This document shows, piece after piece, positions 52,335 to 61,084 of a DNA stretch of 64,000 bases. Numbering within the stretch: the first letter of the stretch is position 1; every line of letters starts with the position of its first letter. The translations under genes were made by a program, and so were the position numbers. Below the pieces are notes generated by a model. It saw only the letters and a program-made list of their open reading frames with translations, made no database searches and was not told where the DNA came from. The DNA comes from CADCTM01 sp049671305. Its GTDB lineage: Bacteria; Cyanobacteriota; Cyanobacteriia; Cyanobacteriales; Coleofasciculaceae. The stretch spans positions 66,187 through 130,186 of the forward strand of contig JBATUR010000054.1 of assembly GCA_049671305.1 (NCBI GenBank), in the 5' to 3' direction.

Positions 52335-53651
52335 CTATAGAGTTACTTTAGCTATTAAATCATCAAGTTCAGCATAGTCGGGCAAACTCATGTCAATGGC
52401 TTTTCCCTTTCTAATTACAATTCGATCATGCTGACTTCTAGATAATAGTTCACTATAACTGCGTCCTTTAAATAAAATCAAATCAGCAGATAATCCGACA
52501 CCTATTCTGCCAATATTTGCTAAATTAATTAAATCTGCCGCTGTTTTTGTGACACTACAAGACCAATCTCCATAAGGTGTATCTAAATGGGCAATTCTCA
52601 CCGATTGTGTAAACACTTCTAAGATATCATGGTCGCCAAAACCGTAAAATGGATCGCGACAGTTATCGCTAGCAACAGCAGCGGGAATGCCATATTGTTT
52701 GATTTCTTTTAATAAAGTTACTCCTCGCCAACGTGGTGTACGGTTAGCTTTTCTGTCTTGCAGATAGAGGTTGCACATTGGTAAACTAACAATACCAATT
52801 TTGGCTTCTTTAACTAAGTAAAGTGTTTTTTCAACAACATCTGGCGTTTGTAGGGCTAAACTACAACAGTGACCACAAACTATTTGTCCAGTAAATTTAT
52901 TTCTCAAGGCAGCTTGGGCAATTTTTTGCAGACAAATTGAGTTGATATCATCGGTTTCATCTGCATGGAAATCGAGGTTTAAGTTGCGTTCTTTTGCTAG
53001 TAAAAAGATAGTATCTAGTTGACTATCTAAGTCAGGGTGCATATAGGCAACACCGCCTAAAATACCCCCAATTTCGGCAATTTTGTCAGCTAAAGTCACG
53101 CCTTCAGGAGTTTGGTAATAATCGAGGGTGACTAAAGAGACAGCTTGCAAAATTATCCTATCTTTCCATGCTGTTTGTAGTTCTTTAAATACACTTAAAC
53201 TAATTTCTGCTTGCTCACCAAATGAATCAATATGAGTACGGATAGCCTGAGTGCCATGAGCATAGCTACATTTAATACCAAATTCTAGGCGACGGTAAAC
53301 ATCTTCAGCTTGCCAGTATTTTTGACTATCTGTTTTTGCAGTTGCAAGGGCACTTTTAAATGTACCATCAGGATTAGGTGATCTCTCCCAGATATGACCT
53401 TTATCTAAGTGGGTGTGCATATCTACAAAACAGGGCCAAACTTGCCCTCCTCGTAAATCTAGGACGGGAGTTTGATCAGTTGCCTCTGCTGCTGGCAGAA
53501 TTTGGCTAATTGTACCTTCAACTATTTCAATATCGCATAAAGATAAGCCTTCAGGCGTTTGTTTTGCTATTATCCCTTTGTCGTTTAAACTGAGGACAGA
53601 TATAGGAATATGAGCATTTTTTAGCCAATAGCGATCGCTTTTTAAAATCAT
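52335..53651 (-). CDS. codA: Cytosine deaminase-type amidohydrolase
   Basis: The metal site motifs of the CodA amidohydrolases are present: FVDMHTHLDKGHIW, LDFHADETDDINS with the catalytic Glu, IVCGHCCSLAL and VASDNCRDPFYGFGDHDILEV with the catalytic Asp. The order follows Escherichia coli CodA, though the SDNCRDPF segment differs from GHDDVFDPW, so activity on cytosine itself is not certain; isocytosine, creatinine or other cyclic amidines are options. An ABC importer lies 126 bases upstream on the same strand. Confidence 0.78.
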   Translation of the reverse strand: MILKSDRYWLKNAHIPISVLSLNDKGIIAKQTPEGLSLCDIEIVEGTISQILPAAEATDQTPVLDLRGGQVWPCFVDMHTHLDKGHIWERSPNPDGTFKSALATAKTDSQKYWQAEDVYRRLEFGIKCSYAHGTQAIRTHIDSFGEQAEISLSVFKELQTAWKDRIILQAVSLVTLDYYQTPEGVTLADKIAEIGGILGGVAYMHPDLDSQLDTIFLLAKERNLNLDFHADETDDINSICLQKIAQAALRNKFTGQIVCGHCCSLALQTPDVVEKTLYLVKEAKIGIVSLPMCNLYLQDRKANRTPRWRGVTLLKEIKQYGIPAAVASDNCRDPFYGFGDHDILEVFTQSVRIAHLDTPYGDWSCSVTKTAADLINLANIGRIGVGLSADLILFKGRSYSELLSRSQHDRIVIRKGKAIDMSLPDYAELDDLIAKVTL

Positions 53652-53776
53652 AGCAGCATCGAATCTAAATTGTTAAAATTGACAATATATATAGAAGTTC
53701 TTGAGATGAATTACCTTTTTGCGGTAATTGCTTAGACAATTGAGTTTACCTTATTTGAATAAGAATTGCTAGATAT

Positions 53777-54658
53777 TTAATTTTCTCTTTTAACGGCGCT
53801 TTCATGCCAATTTTTGAGAACGAAATTAGATAGCATAGTTAATAATACAAAGATTGTCACTCCTAAAGCTGCTATCAGAAATAAGGCGGCAAACATTCGA
53901 GGAATTTGCAAGTTGTAGCTTGCCATCAAAATTTGATATGCTAATCCTGAGCGTGAACCTCCTGTACCTGCTACAAATTCTGCCACTACTGCTCCAATTA
54001 ACGCCAATCCTCCACTAATTCGTAACCCCCCTAAGAAGTAGGGCATTGCTGCAGGTAAGCGTAGATAAAGCAAGGTTTGCCAACGTGAGGCGCGATAAAG
54101 TTGAAAGACATTACTTAAATTGTGGTCAATACTATTTAATCCGAGAGTTGTATTAGAAACAATGGGAAAGAAAGCAACAATCCAAGCGCAGACTACTAAA
54201 GCCGCGAAAGTGCTGTTTTTTAACCAGATGATAATTAAAGGTGCAATGGCGACAATAGGTGTAGTTTGTAAAATTACGGCATAAGGAAATAAACTTCTTT
54301 CAATCCATTTATTTTGAGTAAATAAGATTGCTACCAAAAGTCCGGAAACTACAGCTAAAATAAAGGCGACAATAGTAATTTGCAGGGTAATAATTAGGGC
54401 AGCAAATAAGGTATTCCAGTCGCTAATTAGGGTTTGCAACACTAAATAAGGTCCCGGAAGTAGGTATGGTGGCATCTTTGTCACTCGCACAAAAATGTCC
54501 CAAGCAAGTAGGACAAAGATACCAACAATTATCGGCGCAATTATATCAACTGATGCTATTTTTTTTAACCCAACTAACCAAATGGGTGGCGCTAATTTAG
54601 CAGTTGTTGACTTGCTGGAATTGGAGATAATCGACTTTTTTTCTGAGGCAGGTATCAT
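53777..54658 (-). CDS. ABC transporter permease, SsuC/TauC/ThiX type
   Basis: The 293-residue permease has six predicted helices and the EAA-type loop LYRASRWQTLLYLRLPAAMPYFLGGLRIS of the nitrate/sulfonate/taurine/hydroxymethylpyrimidine family. It is the second or third gene of an importer with the ATPase and binding protein upstream. Specificity is not shown by the permease. Confidence 0.9.
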   Translation of the reverse strand: MIPASEKKSIISNSSKSTTAKLAPPIWLVGLKKIASVDIIAPIIVGIFVLLAWDIFVRVTKMPPYLLPGPYLVLQTLISDWNTLFAALIITLQITIVAFILAVVSGLLVAILFTQNKWIERSLFPYAVILQTTPIVAIAPLIIIWLKNSTFAALVVCAWIVAFFPIVSNTTLGLNSIDHNLSNVFQLYRASRWQTLLYLRLPAAMPYFLGGLRISGGLALIGAVVAEFVAGTGGSRSGLAYQILMASYNLQIPRMFAALFLIAALGVTIFVLLTMLSNFVLKNWHESAVKREN

Positions 54659-54724
54659 ATTTTTAAAAAGTATGTTATATTTTTTATGCTATTCTTGCGA
54701 CACTGGACACCTATCTTGACTTTT

Positions 54725-55504
54725 TTAGGGCATGGTAAGGTTTTCCGCCTCAACGTCTGTCACTGCCTGGCTTAAACGCGCCGACACTGTGCGACAATAT
54801 TCATTAAACAGGCGAGATGTGCGAAATTCTTCAATGCGGGGATAAGCTGCTTCAATGGCTATATCAGCAATGACTCTACCTGGACGCGCTGCCATGACAA
54901 TTACCCGATTCGATAAATATACCGCTTCGTAGATGTTATGGGTCACAAAAACCACCGTCCAATGCTTCTGCTGCCACAAAGTTAGCAAGTCGCTATTCAG
55001 CTTGCTGCGCGTCATCTCATCCAATGCGCCAAAAGGTTCGTCCATTAACATAATACTCGGTTGAGTCACCAAAGCCCGTGCGATCGATACCCGCATTTTC
55101 ATCCCCCCGGATAACTCACGGGGGTAGTTGTGCTCAAACCCTGCCAACCCTACTAAATTGAGTGCTTCTTGCACCGTTGCACGAGACTTGTGCGTTGACA
55201 TTCCTGCCAATTTTAACGGTAGTCGGACATTTTCCAGCACCGTTGCCCAGGGCATTAAGGCTGCTTCTTGAAAGACAAAGGCAAGTTCAGGAGCTTGATC
55301 AACACCCAAATTAATTGTACCAGAATTTAGCTTACCTAATCCGGCAATTAAACGCAGTGCCGTACTTTTTCCACATCCCGATGGTCCCACCAAACTAATA
55401 AATTCACCCTCATTAATCGTCAGGTTCATGTCTTGCAAAGCTACCGTACCATTGCCATAAATTTTGTTGACATGATTCATGGTAATTGTCGGGCGTTGGC
55501 TCAT
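54725..55504 (-). CDS. ABC transporter ATP-binding protein, SsuB/TauB type
   Basis: Walker A GPSGCGKSTALRL, Q-loop FQEAALMPW, signature LSGGMKMRVSIARAL, Walker B IMLMDEPFGALDEMTR and H-loop VTHNIYEAVYLS are all present. ATG 55504 is preferred, with GAGG 8 bases before it; GTG 55513 is the alternative. It energises the permease at 53777-54658. Confidence 0.92.
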   Translation of the reverse strand: MSQRPTITMNHVNKIYGNGTVALQDMNLTINEGEFISLVGPSGCGKSTALRLIAGLGKLNSGTINLGVDQAPELAFVFQEAALMPWATVLENVRLPLKLAGMSTHKSRATVQEALNLVGLAGFEHNYPRELSGGMKMRVSIARALVTQPSIMLMDEPFGALDEMTRSKLNSDLLTLWQQKHWTVVFVTHNIYEAVYLSNRVIVMAARPGRVIADIAIEAAYPRIEEFRTSRLFNEYCRTVSARLSQAVTDVEAENLTMP

Positions 55505-55568
55505 GGAAAGCACCTCGAAGTTGATATTTAGTTATTAAAATTAAGGCATAGAATGCTTAAAAAATCCA

Positions 55569-56660
55569 TCATAAAAGAGAAATTTTTTTGTTCTGATAAG
55601 CTTCTGCACCTTTGTTGACAAACTTCAAAGTAAAGGCTTGTTTATAATCCGTTTCTTTTTTAAATACTCCCTGTGTTGTCATCGTATCAAAAAATGATTT
55701 CCAACGATCTTCTGTCATTGAGCCAATTCCTTGTTTCTCAGCTTCACCGGAAATAATAATGCCATTCTCCTTTAATTTTTGTAGCCCAAAAGCAAGCTGT
55801 TCATCTTTCATTTCAGGATTAGCTTGTTTAATTAACTGATTTCCAGGACTTGGATTATCTAGATAACTATACCAACCTTTAATTGAAGCATCAACAAATC
55901 TTTGCACTAAATCTGGATTTTTATCAACTAACTCTTTTTTAGTTTCAATTGTTGTTGAATATGCTGTATAGCCACTATCAGCTAATAGCATAACTACAGG
56001 CTCAAAACCACCTTGCTTTTGAATTATTAGTGGTTCTGAGGTAATATAACCTTGTTGAACAGCATTTTTATCAGCTAAAAAGGGACCCGGATTAAAGTTG
56101 TAAGGACGTTTTTGTTCATCGCTAAATTTATATTTAGCTTTGAGGAAGGGCCAGAATGTAGTATTGGCAGCAGCACCAACGAATATGGGTTTTCCCTTTA
56201 GTTTAGCAAGTGATTCATTGCCAACACCAGGATGAGCAATTAACACCTGTGGATCTTTTTGAAAAATTGCTGCTACAGTAATTTTAGGAATACCTGCTTC
56301 GATCGCTTTAATCGCATCTGCACCATACCCCATAAAGAAATCTACCGCACCTCCCATCAATAACTGAGTGCCATTAACTTGGGGTCCACCCATCTTAATT
56401 GTGACATCTAAACCATGTTCTTTATAAATCCCAGTCGCTACAGCTTGGTAAAAACCGCCATGTTCAGCTTGAGCAAACCAATTAGTACCATAACTCACTT
56501 TGTCTAACTTGCCACTACCCGAAGTCGTCGCCGCTGGAGTTGTATTTTCGGAAGGAGTTTTACTGGTATTATTAGTGCAGGCAGCTATAATACTAGACCC
56601 AACAGCAAGTGAACCATATTGGATAAATTTGCGGCGCTTAATTTGATAAATCTGATTCAT
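55569..56660 (-). CDS. ABC transporter substrate-binding lipoprotein, NMT1/THI5-like
   Basis: A Tat-like KRRKFIQYGSLAVG and a lipobox IIAAC mark an exported lipoprotein. The mature part has YGTNWFAQAEHGGFYQAVATGIYKEHGLDV and GGPQVNGTQLLMGGAVDFFMGYG, the NMT1/THI5-like pattern shared by binding proteins for hydroxymethylpyrimidine, nitrate and sulfonates. Clustering with a cytosine-deaminase-type gene points to a pyrimidine-like or ureide solute. It is the first gene of the minus-strand series and divergent from the ureidoglycolate-lyase-like gene. Confidence 0.85.
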   Translation of the reverse strand: MNQIYQIKRRKFIQYGSLAVGSSIIAACTNNTSKTPSENTTPAATTSGSGKLDKVSYGTNWFAQAEHGGFYQAVATGIYKEHGLDVTIKMGGPQVNGTQLLMGGAVDFFMGYGADAIKAIEAGIPKITVAAIFQKDPQVLIAHPGVGNESLAKLKGKPIFVGAAANTTFWPFLKAKYKFSDEQKRPYNFNPGPFLADKNAVQQGYITSEPLIIQKQGGFEPVVMLLADSGYTAYSTTIETKKELVDKNPDLVQRFVDASIKGWYSYLDNPSPGNQLIKQANPEMKDEQLAFGLQKLKENGIIISGEAEKQGIGSMTEDRWKSFFDTMTTQGVFKKETDYKQAFTLKFVNKGAEAYQNKKISLL

Positions 56661-56928
56661 AACTTATACCTAAACCGTGGGATAAATTTTGGGGAAGACG
56701 ACTAAAATACTAGTATAGGGTTGTTGGAATTGATTAAATGCAACTTATAGTCTGTAACGTTTATTTTAATATTTAATGATTAAATAATCAAAAAAAATGT
56801 ATCAAATATAACTGAAAATTTGTATTAATCGATATCTTATGGGACACCTCCACGCCTAAAATTATCGCAAAACTACTCTTACCATAATTATAAAATTAAT
56901 ATACTAATCACCACTAGCAATTCAATTT
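56661..56928. promoter_or_regulatory. Divergent promoter region of the nitrogen-scavenging cluster
   Basis: This 268-base AT-rich spacer separates the minus-strand importer from the plus-strand allA/atzGE-like genes, so both arms may be controlled here. I found no perfect GTA-N8-TAC NtcA box; GTATCAAATATAAC near 56799 differs at one position. No TPP, guanidine or purine riboswitch was recognised. Confidence 0.4.
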
Positions 56929-57420
56929 ATGAACTCGGTAAAAACTATTCAACAATTACAATCGCAATTGATAACAACAGAAAACTTCCGACGTTATGGT
57001 CAAGTAATTTCTGCCTCTTTAGATGACAAAACTCATGATGCAGATGCTCAGTTAAACCTGATACAGGGAGTTCCTCGATTTTATATTATGCGACTCCTCC
57101 AAAAAGGTCGCCAATTTTACACCATAACTCGCCATGTTCAATGTACTCAATGTTTGGGTTCTCTAGAAGGTAAAGATTGGTTTATTGCTGTTGCTCCTCC
57201 TAATAATACAAAAAATACACCGACTCTAGAAGAAATTACCGCGTTCCGAATTCCAGGCAATTGCTTTATTAAACTAGAGGTGGGAACTTGGCACGCAGGT
57301 CCTTATTTTGACCATGAGTTTGTCGATTTTTATAACTTAGAATTGAGTGATACAAATATTGTTGATCATTTTACCCATAATTTTTTAAAAAGTGAACAGC
57401 TAAAATTTGAGATTATCTAA
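56929..57420 (+). CDS. Ureidoglycolate lyase (AllA family)-like protein
   Basis: The 163-residue cupin-like protein has ENFRRYGQVISAS, FYTITRHVQCTQCLGSLEGKDWFIAVAPP, IKLEVGTWHAGPYFD and NLELSDTNIVDHFTH, which follow AllA. AllA splits ureidoglycolate to glyoxylate and urea, the last step of allantoin use. No allantoinase or allantoate amidohydrolase is seen here, so the true substrate may be another ureide. It overlaps the next gene by one base. Confidence 0.75.
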   Translation: MNSVKTIQQLQSQLITTENFRRYGQVISASLDDKTHDADAQLNLIQGVPRFYIMRLLQKGRQFYTITRHVQCTQCLGSLEGKDWFIAVAPPNNTKNTPTLEEITAFRIPGNCFIKLEVGTWHAGPYFDHEFVDFYNLELSDTNIVDHFTHNFLKSEQLKFEII

Positions 57421-57602
57421 TGAAAAAACATATTAATCCGACTGAATACGTCGAGCAAATGAGCCAAGTCCTTGACTTGCCAATTGACCCAGAATATTAT
57501 CCAAGTGTAGTCAAGAACTTTGCCACAATTTGTGCGATCGCAAAACTTGTTACATTCCCTCTGCCAGACGAAATCGAAGCCGCTCCCGTATTTAAGCCAT
57601 GA
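57420..57602 (+). CDS. atzG: AtzG-like small subunit (DUF4089)
   Basis: The 60-residue helical protein (YVEQMSQVLDLPIDPEYYPSVVKNFATICAIAKLVTFPLPDE) matches the AtzG/DUF4089 type, a GatC-like subunit that stabilises AtzE. Its ATG overlaps the allA-like stop and its end overlaps the atzE start (57599), so three genes are translationally coupled. Confidence 0.82.
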   Translation: MKKHINPTEYVEQMSQVLDLPIDPEYYPSVVKNFATICAIAKLVTFPLPDEIEAAPVFKP

Positions 57603-58999
57603 TAGACTTACAACAAGCGGATGCTCTTGCCACTGCCACGGCGATTAAAAATGGTGAAGTTAGTGCTAAAACTGTGATCAGTGCAGCATTAGAGCGCATT
57701 ACTACCCAAGATCAGGTATACAATAGCTTCACAAATGTAACCAGTGATACAGCATTATTTGCCGCAGAATGCATAGACAAAAGCCTAGCCCAAGGTGAAA
57801 ACCCCGGAACCCTAGCAGGCGTTCCCTTTGCCGTTAAAAACTTATTTAATATCGCCGGCATAACCACCCTTGCCGGTTCAAAAATTAACCGCGAAAATGA
57901 GCCAGCAAAACAAGATGCTACCGCCATTGCCCGACTTAAACAAGCAGGTGCAATCCTCGTCGGCACACTTAATATGGATGAGTATGCCTATGGTTTCGTT
58001 ACAGAAAATACCCATTATGGCGCAACCTGCAACCCCCACGATACCACCCGTATCGCAGGCGGCTCCTCTGGCGGTTCAGCAGCAGCGGTAGCAGCAGGGC
58101 TAGTCCCCCTCACATTGGGTTCGGATACCAACGGTTCTATCCGGGTTCCCGCCGCCTTGTGTGGGGTTTTTGGACTGAAGCCGACCTATGGGCGTTTGTC
58201 ACGAGCAGGAGTTTGCTTATTTTCCAGTAGCTTAGATCATATCGGTCCGTTTGCCCGTTCGGTGCGTGATATTGCCGCAACATTTGATATTCTGCAAGGG
58301 CAGGATTTAACTGATCCCGTTTGCACAACCCGTCAGCCAGAATTAACTTTACCGCAACTAAATCAAGGTATTGAAAAGTTGCGAATTGCCGTTACTGATG
58401 GTTATTTTAGTCAAGGTGCGGAAGCAGAAACCTTAGAAGCTGTTGCCACAATTGCTGGTGCTTTAAATGTGAGCAATACAGTAACAATACCCGAATCTGA
58501 CCGTGCTCGTGCCGCCGCATATATTATTACCGCTTGTGAAGGCGCCAATTTACATTTTGACAATTTGCAGACACGTCCGCAAGACTTTGACCCCGCCACA
58601 CGCGATCGCTTTTTAGCCGGTACAATGATACCCGCAACTTGGTACATCCAGGCGCAACGCTTCCGGCAATGGTATCGTAATCAAGTTCGGGAAATCTTTC
58701 AAAATGTTGATATTATTCTCGCTCCCACTACTCCTTGTGTTGCCCCACCTTTAGGCGTCGAAAAGATGCTTATTGCCGGAAAAGAAGTCTTAGTTCGTCC
58801 AAATTTAGGACTATTTACGCAGCCTTTATCATTTATTGGTTTACCCGTTTTATCAGTTCCCATTCATCGCCCCAATGCCCTACCTTTAGGTGTGCAAATT
58901 ATTGCTGCACCCTACAATGAAGCGCTAATTTTACGAGTTGCAGCAGTCTTAGAATCTCAAGGAATTATCTCAGCTCATCTACCGCATAATTGCAATTAA
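57599..58999 (+). CDS. atzE: AtzE-family amidase (1-carboxybiuret hydrolase-like)
   Basis: The amidase-signature catalytic triad is visible: Lys in PFAVKNLFNIAG, cis-Ser/Ser in RIAGGSSGGSAAAVAAG and LGSDTNGSIRVPAALCGVFGLKPTYGRLS. It resembles AtzE and GatA. AtzE with AtzG deaminates 1-carboxybiuret in cyanuric acid breakdown; close relatives act in other nitrogen pathways. I see no AtzD, AtzH or allophanate hydrolase in the window, so the substrate is open. Confidence 0.88.
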   Translation: MIDLQQADALATATAIKNGEVSAKTVISAALERITTQDQVYNSFTNVTSDTALFAAECIDKSLAQGENPGTLAGVPFAVKNLFNIAGITTLAGSKINRENEPAKQDATAIARLKQAGAILVGTLNMDEYAYGFVTENTHYGATCNPHDTTRIAGGSSGGSAAAVAAGLVPLTLGSDTNGSIRVPAALCGVFGLKPTYGRLSRAGVCLFSSSLDHIGPFARSVRDIAATFDILQGQDLTDPVCTTRQPELTLPQLNQGIEKLRIAVTDGYFSQGAEAETLEAVATIAGALNVSNTVTIPESDRARAAAYIITACEGANLHFDNLQTRPQDFDPATRDRFLAGTMIPATWYIQAQRFRQWYRNQVREIFQNVDIILAPTTPCVAPPLGVEKMLIAGKEVLVRPNLGLFTQPLSFIGLPVLSVPIHRPNALPLGVQIIAAPYNEALILRVAAVLESQGIISAHLPHNCN

Positions 59000-59010
59000 T
59001 TTTAACAAAC

Positions 59011-59742
59011 TCAGACCGCAGGTTTAATTATTCCAGCCGATAGCAAATCTTCCTCATCTTTAACAAGGCGATAACACTCACAACTGACATTCTCCAAACC
59101 TTGATGATCAAGAATCGTCATCTGCCCGCGACTGTAGCTAATTAGCCCCGCCTTTTGCAACATTCCCGCAACTACCGTCACACTGGCGCGGCGCACTCCC
59201 AGCATTTGGGATAAAAATTCATGAGTAATCGGAAACTGATCTGAGTTTAGGCGATCGCGTGTCATCAACAACCAACGGCAGCAACGCTCCTCCACCGAGT
59301 GATGAGCAATGCAAGCAGTCGATTGGGCAAATTGAAGCATCCGCGCATGGCTATAGCGCCGCAGCAGGTTATCAACTGACTCATGCCCAACAAAATCTTT
59401 GAAGACATCAGCCCTCATCCTCATGGCAACACCAGGCACCTGCACAATTGCCCTAAAAGGTGTATTCTCAACTTCCAAGAAAATAGAAAGTCCAACCATG
59501 CCCTCATTACCCACCAAACCCACTTCCGCCAGGATGCCGTCTTCTAGGATAACTAGCAAAGAAACCACGCCCTGATTAGGAAAATAGACGTACTCGATGT
59601 CTTTTTTCGGTTGGTAGATAATTTCCTTAAAAGTCAGTGAAACTGTTTCTAAATAGGGCATCATAGGCGCAGTCACCTCCCTAGGAAGAGCCGCTAAAAG
59701 CCGATTTTCAAACTTGGTTTCGGGTGATGCGAGTAAGGACAT
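59011..59742 (-). CDS. Crp/Fnr-family transcription regulator
   Basis: The N-terminal cyclic-nucleotide-binding-like barrel (IIYQPKKDIEYVYFPNQGVVSLLVILEDG, AEVGLVGNEGMVGLSIFL) is followed by a C-terminal HTH (ITHEFLSQMLGVRRASVTVVAGMLQKAGLISYSRGQMTILD). The RRASV recognition helix resembles the Crp_2 type. The barrel lacks the usual cAMP-binding PGE-R-x2-S arrangement, so ligand binding is doubtful. It is convergent with atzE and may regulate the cluster. Confidence 0.85.
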   Translation of the reverse strand: MSLLASPETKFENRLLAALPREVTAPMMPYLETVSLTFKEIIYQPKKDIEYVYFPNQGVVSLLVILEDGILAEVGLVGNEGMVGLSIFLEVENTPFRAIVQVPGVAMRMRADVFKDFVGHESVDNLLRRYSHARMLQFAQSTACIAHHSVEERCCRWLLMTRDRLNSDQFPITHEFLSQMLGVRRASVTVVAGMLQKAGLISYSRGQMTILDHQGLENVSCECYRLVKDEEDLLSAGIIKPAV

Positions 59743-59899
59743 ATAAAACCCTCATTGTGCCGCCAGTTTTGTTTAAAAAAGACAACTGACGGCACAAGGG
59801 GCGGTTTAAGGGTTCCGCTTCCGATGACACAAGATGAATATTCTAAAAAACAAGTTTTACGGCTAAATACTTGTACTGATACTATAATGAACTATCTTA

Positions 59900-59913
59900 G
59901 TACGTTGGTGTAC
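59900..59913. promoter_or_regulatory. Candidate NtcA-binding site (GTA-N8-TAC)
   Basis: GTACGTTGGTGTAC matches the NtcA consensus exactly. On the plus strand a TATATT -10-like hexamer (59922-59927) lies 8 bases beyond it and TTATGT (59935-59940) lies 21 bases beyond it; the latter is close to the class II activator spacing of 22 bases. A second, one-mismatch copy (GTACGATGATGCAC) lies at 59938-59951. The palindrome could also serve the Crp-family gene. Confidence 0.5.
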
Positions 59914-59935
59914 GGATGTGTTATATTAATGAAGT

Positions 59936-60120
59936 TATGTACGATGATGCACCAAAGAGATCGAAGCGCTATCGCCTAGGAGGCGGAGGTAAGCAATAGA
60001 CTCATCATCGAACAAATTCCCAAGATTTGATCACAGCTATCTTAATCAATCAGTTGAACAGTAGAGATGCCCTAGATCCCCTTGGACAAGGGGATCTAGG
60101 GCATCTTTAAAATTTTTTTT
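59936..60120 (+). ncRNA. Candidate small RNA ending at the orphan terminator
   Basis: The start is a guess from the promoter elements next to the NtcA-like box; the end is fixed by the terminator at 60065-60120. No protein gene on the plus strand lies between the two signals. The sequence does not match a small RNA I can name. Confidence 0.35.
60065..60120 (+). terminator. Strong intrinsic terminator without an upstream protein gene
   Basis: AGATGCCCTAGATCCCCTT (60065-60083) pairs perfectly with 60088-60106 across the loop GGAC, a 19-bp stem, followed by TTAAAATTTTTTTT. It is the strongest hairpin in the window. No plus-strand gene ends near it. Confidence 0.8.
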
Positions 60121-60279
60121 GATGCGTGAGGTTTAACTTTTAACAATTCCCATCTTTGTTAGAAATCATTTTCATAACTTGTTCAAACTCTTTTTTTGTG
60201 ATAATTCTTCACATATTTGATTAGAGTTCCAGAAATGCAACAGCATTCAGCAGTCTGCCTTAATTTTTAGTAGGTTACC

Positions 60280-60624
60280 GTGAAAAAAATGTCTCACCAA
60301 ATTGTCAATCTTACTTTGCCATTAGTCCTCAAAGAAGTGGAAAACGTTTTAGAGGATTATCCTGAATATCCTTATCAAGTCGCCTTTTCTGTTGAAGAAT
60401 TTCGGCAGAAATTAATTGCCCATGTCTTGAGCAATGTTCCCAATCGCTATACAGTTGTTGATGATTTACAAGAACCGCCAAAAGAGACGAAATTCCTCTA
60501 CCGTCCGATAGCAGAGCGATTGCGGATGGAAAATATAATTCGTGGGGGCATACTTCACATTCTCCGCGAAAATTCTGAAACGGTTGGTTTCATGATTGCT
60601 CAAAAAAACTATTCACTTAATTAG
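60280..60624 (+). CDS. ComFB domain protein (c-di-GMP receptor CdgR-like)
   Basis: The 114-residue protein has the ComFB domain: VVKEVENVLEDYPEYPYQVAFSVEEFRQKLIAHVLSNVPNRY, where the D-x-P-x-Y-P and N-x-V-P-x-Y elements are typical, and a C-terminal helix. ComFB proteins of cyanobacteria bind cyclic dinucleotides and affect cell size and motility. The start may be GTG 60280 or ATG 60289. It forms a unit with the DUF1816 gene. Confidence 0.82.
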   Translation: MKKMSHQIVNLTLPLVLKEVENVLEDYPEYPYQVAFSVEEFRQKLIAHVLSNVPNRYTVVDDLQEPPKETKFLYRPIAERLRMENIIRGGILHILRENSETVGFMIAQKNYSLN

Positions 60625-60732
60625 GTGAAATAGAGACATAAATAACGCCTGATGGCGATACCTAAATATTCTCAAGTAAATCACTCAATTGAGAATCATA
60701 CCTCAAAGTTTTAATAACAGGAATCACGACTA

Positions 60733-61062
60733 ATGAAAAGAGCATTATGGAAAAGTCCTGAAGACGAAGAAATATTTGCAACTTATTTAGCAAAAATGGG
60801 AATTGCTTGGTGGATTGAAGTTATTACAGAAGAACCCAAATGCATCTACTACTTTGGTCCTTTTTCTAGTAACTACCTAGCAGAAGCCTTATCAGATGGT
60901 TACATCGAAGATTTAGAACAAGAAAAGGCGCAAATAACTAACGTCGATATCAAGCGGGGGCAGCCCAAAAAGCTCACAATTTTTGAAAATGAATTTGAAG
61001 AGACTCTTACGGGAAGACTACAGCTAATTGTGCCAAGTTTTGCTGAAGCTTGGCTCGGATAA
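60733..61062 (+). CDS. DUF1816 domain-containing protein
   Basis: The 109-residue protein has MGIAWWIEVITEEPKCIYYFGPFSSNYLAEALSDGYIEDLEQE, the DUF1816 pattern found in cyanobacteria, resembling the small linker-like domain of CpcD. The function is unknown. It lies 108 bases after the ComFB gene and 22 bases before a 52-codon frame. Confidence 0.85.
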   Translation: MKRALWKSPEDEEIFATYLAKMGIAWWIEVITEEPKCIYYFGPFSSNYLAEALSDGYIEDLEQEKAQITNVDIKRGQPKKLTIFENEFEETLTGRLQLIVPSFAEAWLG

Positions 61063-61084
61063 GTTACCTAAAAGGAAGAAAACA

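Larger units (their letters stand above)
59743..60279. other. Gene-free stretch with NtcA-like box and orphan terminator
   Basis: No convincing protein gene is seen; a 74-codon frame at 59755-59979 looks like chance. The stretch contains the palindrome at 59900-59913, an inverted copy of the dispersed repeat (CGAAGCGCTATCGCC, 59962-59976) and the terminator at 60065-60120. Confidence 0.55.

Noticed and set aside
56661..56928. Possible TPP or guanidine riboswitch before the NMT1/THI5-like gene
   Set aside because: Neither the CTGAGA/ACCTGA pair nor a ykkC-type pattern is present on either strand.
59755..59979. 74-codon plus-strand ORF after the Crp-family gene
   Set aside because: Its end is made of the dispersed repeat (RSAIA), it overlaps the NtcA-like box and promoter-like elements, and it has no recognisable domain.
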